DNA from: Haladaptatus sp964399275
GTDB taxonomy: Archaea > Halobacteriota > Halobacteria > Halobacteriales > Haladaptataceae
Direction: 5' to 3'
Assembly (NCBI GenBank): GCA_964399275.1
Contig: CAYNQM010000002.1
Span: 39,558-103,557 of the forward strand
Length of the DNA: 64,000 nucleotides
Shown here: positions 48,440 to 57,998 of the stretch, in pieces
Numbering within the stretch: the first letter of the stretch is position 1
Layout of the letters: the number at the start of each line of letters is the position of its first letter
Notes under the pieces: generated by a model
What the model saw: the letters and a program-made list of their open reading frames with translations, nothing else
Database searches by the model: none
What the model was told of the DNA's origin: nothing
Made by a program: the position numbers and the translations under genes

Positions 48440-49690
48440 ATGTCGAGCGACACGCAAGCGCAGGTTACGGAACCGCCGGACACGGGGGACGTACCGCGGA
48501 ATCACGACCTCGACGCGCTGGGAGACAAGAACTTGCTCATCGTCTCGCACAGCTACAACCACTTCGTCAAAGGGCAGGTGGACGTGCTCGCCAGCTACTT
48601 CGACGAGGTGTACGTCCTCGTCCGGTACAACCGCTTTGCCGATATCTCCGAATATCTCCCCATCGACTACGCGAAACCGTTCAGCAGGAGCGCAAAAATC
48701 AATCGGGAGGACAAACCCGACAACGTCACCGTCGTCAGTACGCCACTGCTCTACCTCCCAATCGACCTCCACCGGCGATTCCTCGGCGACCAGCACGTCC
48801 GGAAAGTGCGCAAGATCATCGCCGACCTGCCCGTCGAATTCGACGTAATCCACAGCCACCTGACGTGGACTGCCGGGTACGTCGGTGCCGTCCTCGGGTA
48901 CAAACTCGGGATTCCGTCGGTTCTCACGGTACACGAGAACCACGACCTGTTCGTGGAACAACTCGAATCCTCAAACGACAAGATAAACGAAACGTGGATG
49001 AACACCGACGCCATCGTCCGTGTGAACCGCCAAGACCAGAACACGCTCCGGCGGTTCAACGACGACGTCTACTACATTCCGAACGGATTCAGCCAAGACC
49101 GACTGCGCCGAGTGCCACAGGCCGAGGCGAAGTCGGAACTCGGAATCGACGACGACACGAAACTCCTGTTCGCGCTCGGTCACCTGAAGAAGCGAAAGGG
49201 GTTCCAGCACCTCGTGGACGTGATTCCCGACGTCGTAGCGGAGGAAAGCGACGTAGTCTGTGCGATTGGCGGCCATGGCGGAATGCGCTCCGACCTCGAA
49301 GAAAAAATCGAGGAACTGGGACTGGAAGGGAACGTCAGACTGCTCGGCTACGTGTCGAACGACGACCTGAAATACTGGATGAGCGCCTGTGACGCCTTCG
49401 TCCTCCCGAGTTACAGCGAGAGTTTCGGTCTCGTTCAGTTGGAAGCGATGGCCTGCGGGTCGCCCGTCGTCTCCACGATAAACGGGGGGAGCGAGGAAGT
49501 CGTCACCTCCGAAGACCACGGATTCCTCATCGACAGTCCGGAAGACCACGACGCACTCGCGGACGCCGTCGTGCGCGCGCTCCGCAAGGATTGGGACAGG
49601 GACGGCATCGAAGCACACGCGGAACAGTTCACGTGGGAGCGAGTCTGCGTGGACATCGTGCACCTCCACGCCGAACTGCTCGACCTGTAA
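48440..49690 (+). CDS. family 4 glycosyltransferase
   Basis: 416 residues from the ATG at 48440; the upstream extension covers the promoter. GT-B fold. The donor-binding C-terminal half shows LLFALGHLKKRKGFQHLVDV, NVRLLGYVSNDDLKYWMSAC and the E-x7-E motif in SYSESFGLVQLEAMACGSPV. The N-terminal half binds the acceptor (DVIHSHLTWTAGYVGA). A cytoplasmic or membrane-peripheral retaining sugar transferase for the surface polysaccharide. A T-rich stretch after the stop is a likely terminator. Confidence 0.94.
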   Translation: MSSDTQAQVTEPPDTGDVPRNHDLDALGDKNLLIVSHSYNHFVKGQVDVLASYFDEVYVLVRYNRFADISEYLPIDYAKPFSRSAKINREDKPDNVTVVSTPLLYLPIDLHRRFLGDQHVRKVRKIIADLPVEFDVIHSHLTWTAGYVGAVLGYKLGIPSVLTVHENHDLFVEQLESSNDKINETWMNTDAIVRVNRQDQNTLRRFNDDVYYIPNGFSQDRLRRVPQAEAKSELGIDDDTKLLFALGHLKKRKGFQHLVDVIPDVVAEESDVVCAIGGHGGMRSDLEEKIEELGLEGNVRLLGYVSNDDLKYWMSACDAFVLPSYSESFGLVQLEAMACGSPVVSTINGGSEEVVTSEDHGFLIDSPEDHDALADAVVRALRKDWDRDGIEAHAEQFTWERVCVDIVHLHAELLDL

Positions 49691-49891
49691 TCTGCGTTTT
49701 TTATTTGGTTCGACCTGACATCGAATACAGCAGTGATGTTTTTTCGAGAGATGTGCCGTCTTTTCCCACTATGACATCAATTATCATGGCCGTGTTACTT
49801 AAAGGATGGAAATACTAAGCCACAGACTTTGGCCGAAAGGTTCTAGTATGTTTGTTTGTGGACCGTCAGGCCGACATAGTGCGGATATTTC

Positions 49892-49912
49892 GGCACGTCG
49901 GGGCGACGTGCC
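49892..49912 (+). promoter_or_regulatory. strong hairpin in the leader of the beta-helix gene
   Basis: GGCACGTCG-GGG-CGACGTGCC, a perfect 9-bp stem with 3-nt loop, 39 nt before the ATG at 49952. A TATA-like TTACTTAAAGG near 49796 implies a leader of about 130 nt. It may control mRNA stability or translation, or be a protein site. Confidence 0.4.
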
Positions 49913-49951
49913 TCTCACTCGACGGTTATCGCTAACACGCTGGGAGATAGA

Positions 49952-51541
49952 ATGACTCACAAAATCGACACTCGGGACACAATCGAAACTGACGATAGCA
50001 ACTCGAACGACGGGACGACACGGCGAACCTTCTTGAAAGGGGTGAGCGCCGCAGGACTGTGCGCCGCAGGAACGAGCGCAATGACCGACCGCGCCAGTGC
50101 TCACCACCAGTATCTGGACGAGTACGGAACGGTCGTGAACATGGTCGAGGACGCCGGAGCAGACCCGGAGGGCGAGGAGCCAATCAATCCACTGCTGGAA
50201 GAGTACGCTGACGACGACACGATGCTCCTCTTCCCGCCGGGACGCTACCGCATGAACCGCCAGTTCCGTTTCACCGGGTTCGAACACTTCGCCATCGTCG
50301 GGATGTACAACGTCACCATCGTTCCCGACAACTACCACGACTTCGACGACGGCGGCGACTGGAACTACCGACTCTTCCGACTCGGCGTCTCCTACAGTCC
50401 TGGTCGTAGCCTCCTCGTCGAGGACATCAACGTCGATCAGACCGCCGCCGACACCGGTATTCGCGTGCTCGACGTGGACGTAGAGGACGACTTGACGGTC
50501 CGGAATGTTAATATTTACGGCGAACACGACAGCGGGACGTGGGGATCGGGACGGTTCGTCATCAGCGACCCCAACGGAAGCGGCGTGGTCGAGAACTTCA
50601 ACGCGCCCGACGGTGGCGAGTGGACGGAAAACACTCCCGGCGACAAGCTCTGGCGTGGCCCGACGGGCATCATCTGCAACGACTACAACAAGGGGACGAT
50701 GACGTTCAAGGACTGCTCGCTCGGTGGCTTCCCGGACAACGGTCTCTACGCCGCGAACGGTTCCGGACAGGTCATCGTTGACGGTGGCGTCTACAAGAAC
50801 AGTCAGACCGCGAGCGTCCGAATCGGTGGCGAGGACAGCGTCGTCAAGAACGCCAGAATCGTCGTGGACGACAGCAATGGCCGCGGAAACCAGCACGCCA
50901 TCCGCGCCGAAAGTAGCAACTACATCCGCGTCATCGACTGCGACATCGAAATCACCGACCCGAACGGCTGTGCCATCAAGACGATGGACGTGGGACTCTT
51001 CCTCCTGCAGGGGACGACCGTCAGAACCGCAGGCGACGAGGTCGTTCACGGACTGCTGATTCAGGACGGAGCGCGACTGGCTCGCATCAAGGAGTCCAAA
51101 TTCGTTCACGACGCGGCAGGCGGCTTCTCGATTTGGGTGAAAGACGGCGACGACGCAGTGCACCTCGAAGATACCGTCTTCCGAGGTGACGGCGGCCACG
51201 TGAGCGCGCGCGCCGCGATTCGCTGTGACCGAAACGACTGCCGGTTCCGCAACCTCGACATCGAGCAGACCGGTTCCTCGCGCCGCCGCGCGCTCGAACT
51301 TCACAACGACGACGCGATGGTTTACGGAGGACGGTACGTCGGTAGTATGACGCCGATGATTAACAACGGCGACAACACGTGGGTCGAGAGCGTCTACGCG
51401 TCATCGACCGACGACGACCCCGCACTCAGACTCAACGACGGCGGCGACAACGTTTACCTGAAAAAGAACACGCTCGTCAACGGCGTTCAGAATCGAGGCA
51501 GTGCTGGCGTCAGTGGTTGGGGGAACAGCTACAACGGATAA
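49952..51541 (+). CDS. Tat-exported right-handed beta-helix protein, copy 1
   Basis: 529 residues. Twin-arginine signal TTRRTFLKGVSAAGLCAAGT at about 26-45, ending near ASAHH. The mature part is a long parallel beta-helix: TMLLFPPGRYRMNRQFRFTG, GTWGSGRFVISDPNGSG, FPDNGLYAANGSGQVIVDGG and many short N/D/G turns. Proteins of this fold are polysaccharide lyases, hydrolases or epimerases. It is clearly related to the protein at 56426. Its location between a GT4 and a flippase points to trimming or modifying the surface glycan outside the cell (inference). Confidence 0.88.
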   Translation: MTHKIDTRDTIETDDSNSNDGTTRRTFLKGVSAAGLCAAGTSAMTDRASAHHQYLDEYGTVVNMVEDAGADPEGEEPINPLLEEYADDDTMLLFPPGRYRMNRQFRFTGFEHFAIVGMYNVTIVPDNYHDFDDGGDWNYRLFRLGVSYSPGRSLLVEDINVDQTAADTGIRVLDVDVEDDLTVRNVNIYGEHDSGTWGSGRFVISDPNGSGVVENFNAPDGGEWTENTPGDKLWRGPTGIICNDYNKGTMTFKDCSLGGFPDNGLYAANGSGQVIVDGGVYKNSQTASVRIGGEDSVVKNARIVVDDSNGRGNQHAIRAESSNYIRVIDCDIEITDPNGCAIKTMDVGLFLLQGTTVRTAGDEVVHGLLIQDGARLARIKESKFVHDAAGGFSIWVKDGDDAVHLEDTVFRGDGGHVSARAAIRCDRNDCRFRNLDIEQTGSSRRRALELHNDDAMVYGGRYVGSMTPMINNGDNTWVESVYASSTDDDPALRLNDGGDNVYLKKNTLVNGVQNRGSAGVSGWGNSYNG

Positions 51542-51604
51542 CTTTCCTTGTCGCCTAATTCTGCTGGTTTTTTATTCCTTCGTTGCTTCGAAACGGTCTA
51601 GTCG

Positions 51605-51615
51605 GTGTATAATAA
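51605..51615 (+). promoter_or_regulatory. TATAATAAA-type promoter of flippase 1
   Basis: GGTGTATAATAAAGCCCCCG; predicted start near 51638, giving a leader of about 55 nt. Nearly identical to the orphan element at 15997. Confidence 0.5.
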
Positions 51616-51692
51616 AGCCCCCGTAGCGAAAAGTGAGGGACGAGTGTCACTCGAAGTAGACCCCGAAGAGAGGTACGCAGGGTGGTGATGAT

Positions 51693-53840
51693 GTGCAAAG
51701 AAGTATTCTAAGTGGAGTGCTGTCGGTCGCGGGAACGAAAGTGCTCACGCTCATCATCGGCATACTGACGACGCCGATTCTGTACCGCCTCCTCAAACCG
51801 GAAGGTGTCGGTGTCTACACCACCGTCCTCTCCGTGTTCTCCCTATTCATGATTCTGGTGAGTTCCGGCGTCACCGACGGCGTTCGGAAGTTCCTCGCCG
51901 AGGATAGGGCGATGGACTGCTGGGAGGAGAACGTCGTCGGCTTTTACTTCCGGTTGGCACTGCTGTTGTCGGTACTCGGGTCGGTCGTCCTCGCGCTGAC
52001 CGCATGGTTCGGACTGGTCGAGAAAGTGTTCGGTTCCGGTTTCGAACCGTACTTCTACATCCTGACGATTCTCGTCGTCACCGACCAGTTCCGGGCCTAC
52101 GCGCGCCGGACGCTGATGGGATTCGGTTTGGAACGCTACTCGGAGCCGCTGAAAGTGCTCCAGCAGTTGGCGTTCATCGCGATAGCCATCCCGCTCGTCC
52201 ACTTCGGCTTCGGCGTGAAAGGAGCACTGGCCGGGAAAATCGCGGCGGGTGCAGTCGTGGCGATCGCGGGGGTAGTAATCATCTCCCGCCAGATTTCGCT
52301 GAAGGGAATTTTCCGCACGACGCCGTCCGATTTCCCCCGGCGCACGATGCTCACGTTCAACTCGCTGTCCATCGTGCTCATCTTCCTCCTCATGTCGTTG
52401 TACCACGTGGACATCCTGATGCTCCAGTTGCTATCGGGGAGCACGCAGGTCGGCTACTACCGCGCCGCGCTGAAACTCGCGGAGTTCCTCTGGTTCATTC
52501 CGTTGGCGCTCCAGACGGTGTTCGTCCACTCCACGTCGGAACTGTGGTCGAACGGTGAGACCGAAAAAATATCGAAACTCTCGGCGCGAACCACGCGGTA
52601 CACCTTCCTCCTCACCGGCGTCATGGCGGTGGGCCTGGCGGCGCTCTCGAACACCGCCGTCCCGCTCTACTTCGGATCGGACTTCACGCCCGCGATTACG
52701 CCCCTCCTCCTCCTCCTGCCGGGATCGCTCGGATTCGCGGTCGCGCGACCCATCCTCGCCATCGCACAGGGCAAAGGCGATCTGAAGTTCCCCATCCTGG
52801 CAACGGGGACGGCGGCGGTCATCAACCTGCTCCTCAACCTGCTCCTCATCCCGCGGTACGGGATGCACGGGGCGGCAATCGCCACGAGCGTCGGATACGG
52901 TTCGATGTTCGTCTTCCACCTCTGGAGCGCCCGTCGAATCGGATTCGACCCCCTCTCGGATGCGCGACTCGGGCGAGTCATCTCGGCGACGATACTGTCG
53001 GCACCGCCAATCTTCGTGCTCGCACATCTCATCAACCCCCACTTAGGCGTTTTCGGCTTCGAGATACCGCTATCGATCCTCATCGTCCCCCCGCTCGGAT
53101 TTCTCGTCTTCCTCTTCTTCTGCTTCGCGACGGGTGCGTTGGGTGTTTGTGAAGTCCTCAACACCCTCTCGTCGTTCCCCGAACCGCTCGGCTCGCGTGC
53201 CGAAACGCTACGAACGAAAGTCAACGAGGATACAATGTCAGCCGATTCGATGCAGAAGTTGATGGTCGTCGCCGGAGTCCTGCTGTTCGTCTCGGGAATC
53301 GGGTACGCGTTTCTCTACCCCGGACTCGGCGGACTCGGCGGTACGACCGACCCAGAACCGACTATGACCACAGAACAGCCGACGAGTACGACGCCCGCCG
53401 GAACCAGCGACACGACCTCGGCCCAATCCACGACGAAGACGCAACCGCCGGAGAGCACGAGTACGACGAAACCGCCGTCCACGACGCCACCGGAGGAAAC
53501 GACGGATCCACCGTCTACTACGAGTACGTCGGACCCACCGAGTACAACGAGCACGACGCCGCCACCGAGTACCACGAGTACGACGCCACCATCGTCTACG
53601 ACGACCACGACCACTAACACCACGACCACGACAACCACGACGACGGCGGCTACGACGACAACGAACACGACGTCGACACCGAACACGACCACCACCACGA
53701 GCACGAGTGCTGGCAGTGCAAACACGTCCACATCGGGGACACAGGGCACGATGCAATCCGGAACGACCACGACGAGTACGACGAACACGGCTGACGACGG
53801 CTTGCTCGACATCAGCCTGTTCGGGCTTCCGAACTGGTAA
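51693..53840 (+). CDS. polysaccharide flippase (Wzx/PST type) with long extracellular Thr-rich tail
   Basis: 715 residues from a GTG start; no in-frame ATG exists nearby. Residues 1-500 form a MATE/Wzx-like transporter with about 14 helices (SVAGTKVLTLIIGILTTPIL at the start, GYYRAALKLAEFLWFIPLAL in the middle). An extra helix (about 520-540) leads to a ~170-residue tail made almost only of Thr, Ser and Pro. It ends ADDGLLDISLFGLPNW. Flippases move lipid-linked oligosaccharides outward. Such a tail is not usual and would be extracellular and probably O-glycosylated (inference). Confidence 0.88.
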   Translation: MQRSILSGVLSVAGTKVLTLIIGILTTPILYRLLKPEGVGVYTTVLSVFSLFMILVSSGVTDGVRKFLAEDRAMDCWEENVVGFYFRLALLLSVLGSVVLALTAWFGLVEKVFGSGFEPYFYILTILVVTDQFRAYARRTLMGFGLERYSEPLKVLQQLAFIAIAIPLVHFGFGVKGALAGKIAAGAVVAIAGVVIISRQISLKGIFRTTPSDFPRRTMLTFNSLSIVLIFLLMSLYHVDILMLQLLSGSTQVGYYRAALKLAEFLWFIPLALQTVFVHSTSELWSNGETEKISKLSARTTRYTFLLTGVMAVGLAALSNTAVPLYFGSDFTPAITPLLLLLPGSLGFAVARPILAIAQGKGDLKFPILATGTAAVINLLLNLLLIPRYGMHGAAIATSVGYGSMFVFHLWSARRIGFDPLSDARLGRVISATILSAPPIFVLAHLINPHLGVFGFEIPLSILIVPPLGFLVFLFFCFATGALGVCEVLNTLSSFPEPLGSRAETLRTKVNEDTMSADSMQKLMVVAGVLLFVSGIGYAFLYPGLGGLGGTTDPEPTMTTEQPTSTTPAGTSDTTSAQSTTKTQPPESTSTTKPPSTTPPEETTDPPSTTSTSDPPSTTSTTPPPSTTSTTPPSSTTTTTTNTTTTTTTTTAATTTTNTTSTPNTTTTTSTSAGSANTSTSGTQGTMQSGTTTTSTTNTADDGLLDISLFGLPNW

Positions 53841-54020
53841 TCTCGGCCAGCGGTCGGGGACTCCTTCTCGCGTCGCTCGAACAGCGAGCGAACTGCAAAC
53901 GAATCGGGAACGAACTGCGACGAACCGCGAACAGCTATGCGAGTCGCAGACGAGCGCAATTCTCGTCCTCGAAATCGGCCCCGAAATATATCACGTCGGG
54001 CTGATAATTCACACCAAACC

Positions 54021-54833
54021 ATGTTCCCGAAGCAGTTGACGGCAGGCACGATACAGGCGGGACGACGGGTGCTTTCGACGCCGCCGATTCGAACGGTCAT
54101 CGACCGCCTCGGCCTGCAATCGACCCTCTCACAGACGTACTGGGAGTTGCTCTTTCGTACCAGCGGAGGCAAATACACTCAACGCGTCGGCGACGCCAGC
54201 GTCACTTTCCACGCTCCGACGGCGGACGAGTTTCGACACTACCGAACGCTCGTTGACGAACGTCCCGTACTCTCCGACCTGCTCTCGCGGTTACAGCCCG
54301 ACGACGTGTTCTACGACGTGGGTGCGTACATCGGAAGCTACACCTGCCTCGCCGCGTCCGTCCTCCCTGACGGGCAGGTCGTTACGTTCGAACCGCGAAA
54401 CGAGAAAGCGATTCTTATCGAGCGCAACCTCTCTCGGAACGGGTTGTCGGCCGACGTGCGGCGGGAAGCGCTCTCGAACAAAGTGGGCGAGGCCGCCTTT
54501 GCGACGGACGGCATCGCACAGCTATCGGCGAGCGGAACCGAACAGGTAACGCTCAGAGAAGGAGATGCGCTGGTCGAACAGGGAGAAGTTCCACCCCCGA
54601 CAGTCCTGAAAATCGACGTGGAGGGGGCCGAACTCGACGCGATTCGTGGCCTCGAAGCGACGCTCTCGCGGCCCGACTGTCGGCTCGTGTACTGCGAAGT
54701 TCACCCGACCTTCCTCGGCGAGTACGGTGCGAGCGAGGACGACGTTCGGTCGGCACTAGAGGAGTACGGATTCGCGGTCGAAACGATACACGACCGGGGC
54801 GAGGAGTACTTCCTCCGGGCTGAAAAAGCGTAA
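54021..54833 (+). CDS. FkbM family methyltransferase, copy 1
   Basis: 270 residues from the ATG at 54021. SAM-binding motif I is DVFYDVGAYIGSYTCLAASV near residue 92, followed by VVTFEPRNEKAILIERNLSR. The FkbM signature is LKIDVEGAELDAIRGLE, and the C-terminus is EEYGFAVETIHDRGEEYFL. FkbM enzymes methylate hydroxyls of sugars or other small molecules. Here it most likely methylates surface-glycan sugars. The region 53841-54020 holds a TATA-like AATATATCA about 35 nt upstream. Confidence 0.9.
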   Translation: MFPKQLTAGTIQAGRRVLSTPPIRTVIDRLGLQSTLSQTYWELLFRTSGGKYTQRVGDASVTFHAPTADEFRHYRTLVDERPVLSDLLSRLQPDDVFYDVGAYIGSYTCLAASVLPDGQVVTFEPRNEKAILIERNLSRNGLSADVRREALSNKVGEAAFATDGIAQLSASGTEQVTLREGDALVEQGEVPPPTVLKIDVEGAELDAIRGLEATLSRPDCRLVYCEVHPTFLGEYGASEDDVRSALEEYGFAVETIHDRGEEYFLRAEKA

Positions 54834-54928
54834 CGGCGCTGGTTCGGCACAGCAATCGCTACCAACACGACGTGTGCGGGGGTGGGCGGAGAAAGCAGTG
54901 ACAGAACCGTCGAGTCGTCAGGCGGCGC

Positions 54929-56239
54929 TCAGATGAGCATGCCGCGCTCTTTCAGATCGGTGAGCGTGACGACTTCGACGTTGCTCTGTTTGATGTACTT
55001 CAGGAGGCTCTCGAACTTCTTCTCCGGGAAGCCGTCCCCGCCGATTTTGTGGAACAGCAGGGGGGAGAGCTGTTTGTACTTGGCCGCGTAGTCAATGGCC
55101 TGCTTCGTGGACTGCATGTTGTTGTCGCCGTACATCCGCGAGAGGATGGTGTCCTTCGTGATTGCGGGAACCGCGTTCGGCGACGCACCGAACGACAACG
55201 TCACGTCGAAGTGCTTCTGGGCGAGTTCGAACGTGTTCGGGCCGACGACGTTTTTCGGGACGGCCATGTACTTGTGACCCGCGTAGCCGTACTTCTTGAG
55301 CCAGTTTTTCGACTCCTTCATTAGCTTTTCCTGCTCAGACTTCGAGCGCTGGTCCATCGGCGTCGCCTGCGTGTTCGGGTGGGCAATCATGTCCCAACCG
55401 GCCTCCGTCATCTTCCGCATCTGGCCCTGCGTGAGGAAGTCGTCGTCGTAGACGGCGTCGGTGATGACGGCATCCACGCCGGGGAAGTTGTACTTCTTCA
55501 TCATCTTGTACGCCTTCGTGTACTGCGATTCGAGGCCGTCGTCGAAGGTGAGCATCACCATCCCCTTCTTCGGGGTGGGAACCGTCTTCATGTCGTCCAC
55601 GTAGAACTCGATCGGTTTGGACGAGTTGGGGTCGCTCGGGCGACCGATGATGCGCATCTCGTACACCTTCGAGAGGTCGACGCTCTTTTGCCGCTGAACG
55701 CCCGTGACGCCGAGGTTGACGCGCACCCACTTGCCTTTTGGACCGTAGAGGGTGCGCTTCATCTCGACTACGTGGCCGCGGTCGGGAGCATACAACTGGA
55801 CGGCGACCTTCACGAAGTCGTGCGAGGTACACTTGAACGCGATCGAGAGGTTCTTGTTGCTGAAATCGGCGGGTTTACTGCCGAAGTTCGCGCGCAATAT
55901 CTTGCCCTCTTTGGTCTGCTGACTCCCGATGACGTGAGCCGACTGTGAGCCTTCGTATTTGGTTTTCGTGCTCTTCTTGAGTTTCCCTTGGCCGTCAACC
56001 GCGCTCCACGGTCCGAGCTTTTCGAAGTTCTCGAACGTCTGTGGGCCGCTGGGTTGGTCACCACCGGGGTTGTCTCCGTCCTTAGTCGTGGTTTTGGAGG
56101 TCGTTCCGTCGCCAGGGGACGTGCTCGGGGAATCCGTTTTCCCCTCGCCGGGATTGGTGAAACCCGAACAACCCGCGAGACCGAGCGTGCCGGCCGCACC
56201 GACCGTCGTCAGGAACGTACGTCGTGTCTGTCGTTTCAT
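54929..56239 (-). CDS. Tat lipoprotein with polysaccharide-deacetylase (NodB) domain
   Basis: 436 residues. Signal RRTFLTTVGAAGTLGLAGCS combines a twin-arginine motif with a lipobox (Cys24). A Ser/Thr/Gly-rich linker and a carbohydrate-binding-like beta-sandwich (about 70-215) follow, then the NodB domain: metal-binding MLTFDDGLESQYTKAYKM and a second motif DMIAHPNTQATPM. The second motif has one His but lacks the second His of the usual H-x3-H, so metal binding may be altered. It probably deacetylates or binds extracellular glycan. It is convergent with FkbM copy 1. Confidence 0.85.
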   Translation of the reverse strand: MKRQTRRTFLTTVGAAGTLGLAGCSGFTNPGEGKTDSPSTSPGDGTTSKTTTKDGDNPGGDQPSGPQTFENFEKLGPWSAVDGQGKLKKSTKTKYEGSQSAHVIGSQQTKEGKILRANFGSKPADFSNKNLSIAFKCTSHDFVKVAVQLYAPDRGHVVEMKRTLYGPKGKWVRVNLGVTGVQRQKSVDLSKVYEMRIIGRPSDPNSSKPIEFYVDDMKTVPTPKKGMVMLTFDDGLESQYTKAYKMMKKYNFPGVDAVITDAVYDDDFLTQGQMRKMTEAGWDMIAHPNTQATPMDQRSKSEQEKLMKESKNWLKKYGYAGHKYMAVPKNVVGPNTFELAQKHFDVTLSFGASPNAVPAITKDTILSRMYGDNNMQSTKQAIDYAAKYKQLSPLLFHKIGGDGFPEKKFESLLKYIKQSNVEVVTLTDLKERGMLI

Positions 56240-56425
56240 CGCTACCGTAGCAAAACAGACATAGGTATTTTCTTATATGGCGCTTAAGGGCCGAATGTAA
56301 ATAATTATACACAACGGGAATCACCCACGAAATCATCGTTTACAACGTTTCCAACAGAGGGAAAACGGGGAGGGAGCAAACTAGGCACCAGATAATTAAT
56401 ATATAGGCCCAATTTGGGGGTTTTG

Positions 56426-57964
56426 ATGGCGTCAGACAGGCGAAAACGAAACGCAACGAGTCGTAGAACTTATCTGAAGCTAACTGGTGCAATCGCCGCA
56501 TCGTCTGCGGTGATGGGGACTGCTTCTGCAGACCACTCGGACTACAAAGACGAGTATGGTACGGTCATCGACGTCACCGATGTCGGAGCAGACAACGACG
56601 GTGACGAGTCTATCACACCCGTACTCGAAGAGCACGCGGACGACGATACACTGCTCTACTTTCCACCGGGACGATATTACATGGACGAGCAGTTCCGCTT
56701 CACTGGCTTCGACAACTTCGGCATCGTCGGCCACGACGCGGAACTCGTTCCTGCAAACTACCACGACTTCAAAGACAACAACGGAAACTACCGACTCTTC
56801 CGACTCGGTGTCGAGTACGATCCCGGAACGAATCTGCGCGTCGAAGGTTTCACCGTCGACCAAACTACCGATGATACTGGCATTCGCGTCATAGAAGCCG
56901 CAATCAGCGACGGACTCGAAGTACGTGACATCGACATCACCGGCAAACACGACAGCGGAACGTGGGGGCCGGGTCGATTCGTCATCACCGACCCCGATGG
57001 GGAAGGACTGGTCGAGCGATTCCACGCACCGGATGGAGCAGCGTGGACCGGCAACACGCCGAGCGACTCGTTGTGGCGTGGCCCGACGGGCATTCTCTGC
57101 AACGACTACAACGAAGGGACGATGACGTTCCGCGACTGCATTCTCGGAAGCTTCCCGGACAACGGCCTTTACGCTGCGAACGGTTCCGGTTCCGTCCAAA
57201 TCGAAGGCGGACGCTTCCAGAACAGCACGGGCGCGAACGTCCGTCTCGGTGGCAACGACAGCTACATTCAGGACGCGACGATCGTCGTTGACAAAGGAAA
57301 CGCACACGGGATTTCCCAGCGCGGGCTCCGAATGGAAAAAGGAAGCCTGATCGTCGCACGAAACGTCGATTTCCAGACGAACGTGGACGAGAGTCCCGCT
57401 ATCTGGATAGCGCAGGGTGTGGAGTACTGTTACGTCGTCGATTCGACGATTACGGTTCGAACCGACGGCCCGACCGCAGCCATCTCCATCCGCGGCTCCG
57501 CCGGACAGACGCGAATCAAGCGAACCGAAATCAAACACGACACCGGCGGCAATGCAGCCATCAAAATCAAAGACGGCGACCAGCCTGTCTACGTCGAAGA
57601 CGTCGATATCAGCGGCGAGTCACCGACGGAAGGGACGCGAAGTGCCATCCACAACAACCGCGACGGCTGTGAGTTCCGTAGCGTGAACGTCAACTACGAA
57701 GGCGGTTGGGGTCGGCGCGCGCTCTCCAACTACGCCAACAACGTTCTCATCTACGAGGGCAACTACGTGGCCGAAGACCACCCAATCGAGGACGGTGGCA
57801 CTGGAACGTGGATAGAAGGCATCTCTGCACGCTCGCGCCGTGGCGACGCGGGTCTCCTGCTCAAAGACAACGCGGAGGACATCTACGTCAAGAAGAGCAA
57901 CATCGAAAACGGCATCGACGACCGCAGTTCCGACGGCTACGACGGTTGGGGGAACGACTTCTAA
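56426..57964 (+). CDS. Tat-exported right-handed beta-helix protein, copy 2
   Basis: 512 residues from the ATG at 56426, preferred over an in-frame TTG at 56414. The TATA-like ATAATTAATATATAGGCCC lies about 25 nt before it. Signal SRRTYLKLTGAIAASSAVMG. The mature part follows copy 1 (49952) along its whole length: DTLLYFPPGRYYMDEQFRFT, KHDSGTWGPGRFVITDPDG, FPDNGLYAANGSGSVQIEGG, and the terminal GWGNDF versus GWGNSYNG. Most similar in the first 300 residues. Presumed glycan-active enzyme on the cell surface. Confidence 0.88.
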   Translation: MASDRRKRNATSRRTYLKLTGAIAASSAVMGTASADHSDYKDEYGTVIDVTDVGADNDGDESITPVLEEHADDDTLLYFPPGRYYMDEQFRFTGFDNFGIVGHDAELVPANYHDFKDNNGNYRLFRLGVEYDPGTNLRVEGFTVDQTTDDTGIRVIEAAISDGLEVRDIDITGKHDSGTWGPGRFVITDPDGEGLVERFHAPDGAAWTGNTPSDSLWRGPTGILCNDYNEGTMTFRDCILGSFPDNGLYAANGSGSVQIEGGRFQNSTGANVRLGGNDSYIQDATIVVDKGNAHGISQRGLRMEKGSLIVARNVDFQTNVDESPAIWIAQGVEYCYVVDSTITVRTDGPTAAISIRGSAGQTRIKRTEIKHDTGGNAAIKIKDGDQPVYVEDVDISGESPTEGTRSAIHNNRDGCEFRSVNVNYEGGWGRRALSNYANNVLIYEGNYVAEDHPIEDGGTGTWIEGISARSRRGDAGLLLKDNAEDIYVKKSNIENGIDDRSSDGYDGWGNDF

Positions 57965-57998
57965 CTGGTCGGGTTCCCCGCTTCGTTCCTTCGGCCCG

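Noticed and set aside
53238..53756. Arg-rich and Val-rich open frames opposite the flippase tail
   Set aside because: They arise from the Thr/Ser codon repeats of the tail read on the other strand; no gene features.
53380..53790. DNA-level repeats (ACGAGTACGACG-type) as a possible iteron or CRISPR-like array
   Set aside because: Units are irregular, in frame with the Thr/Ser/Pro tail, and lack spacers of constant length. Explained by codon repetition.
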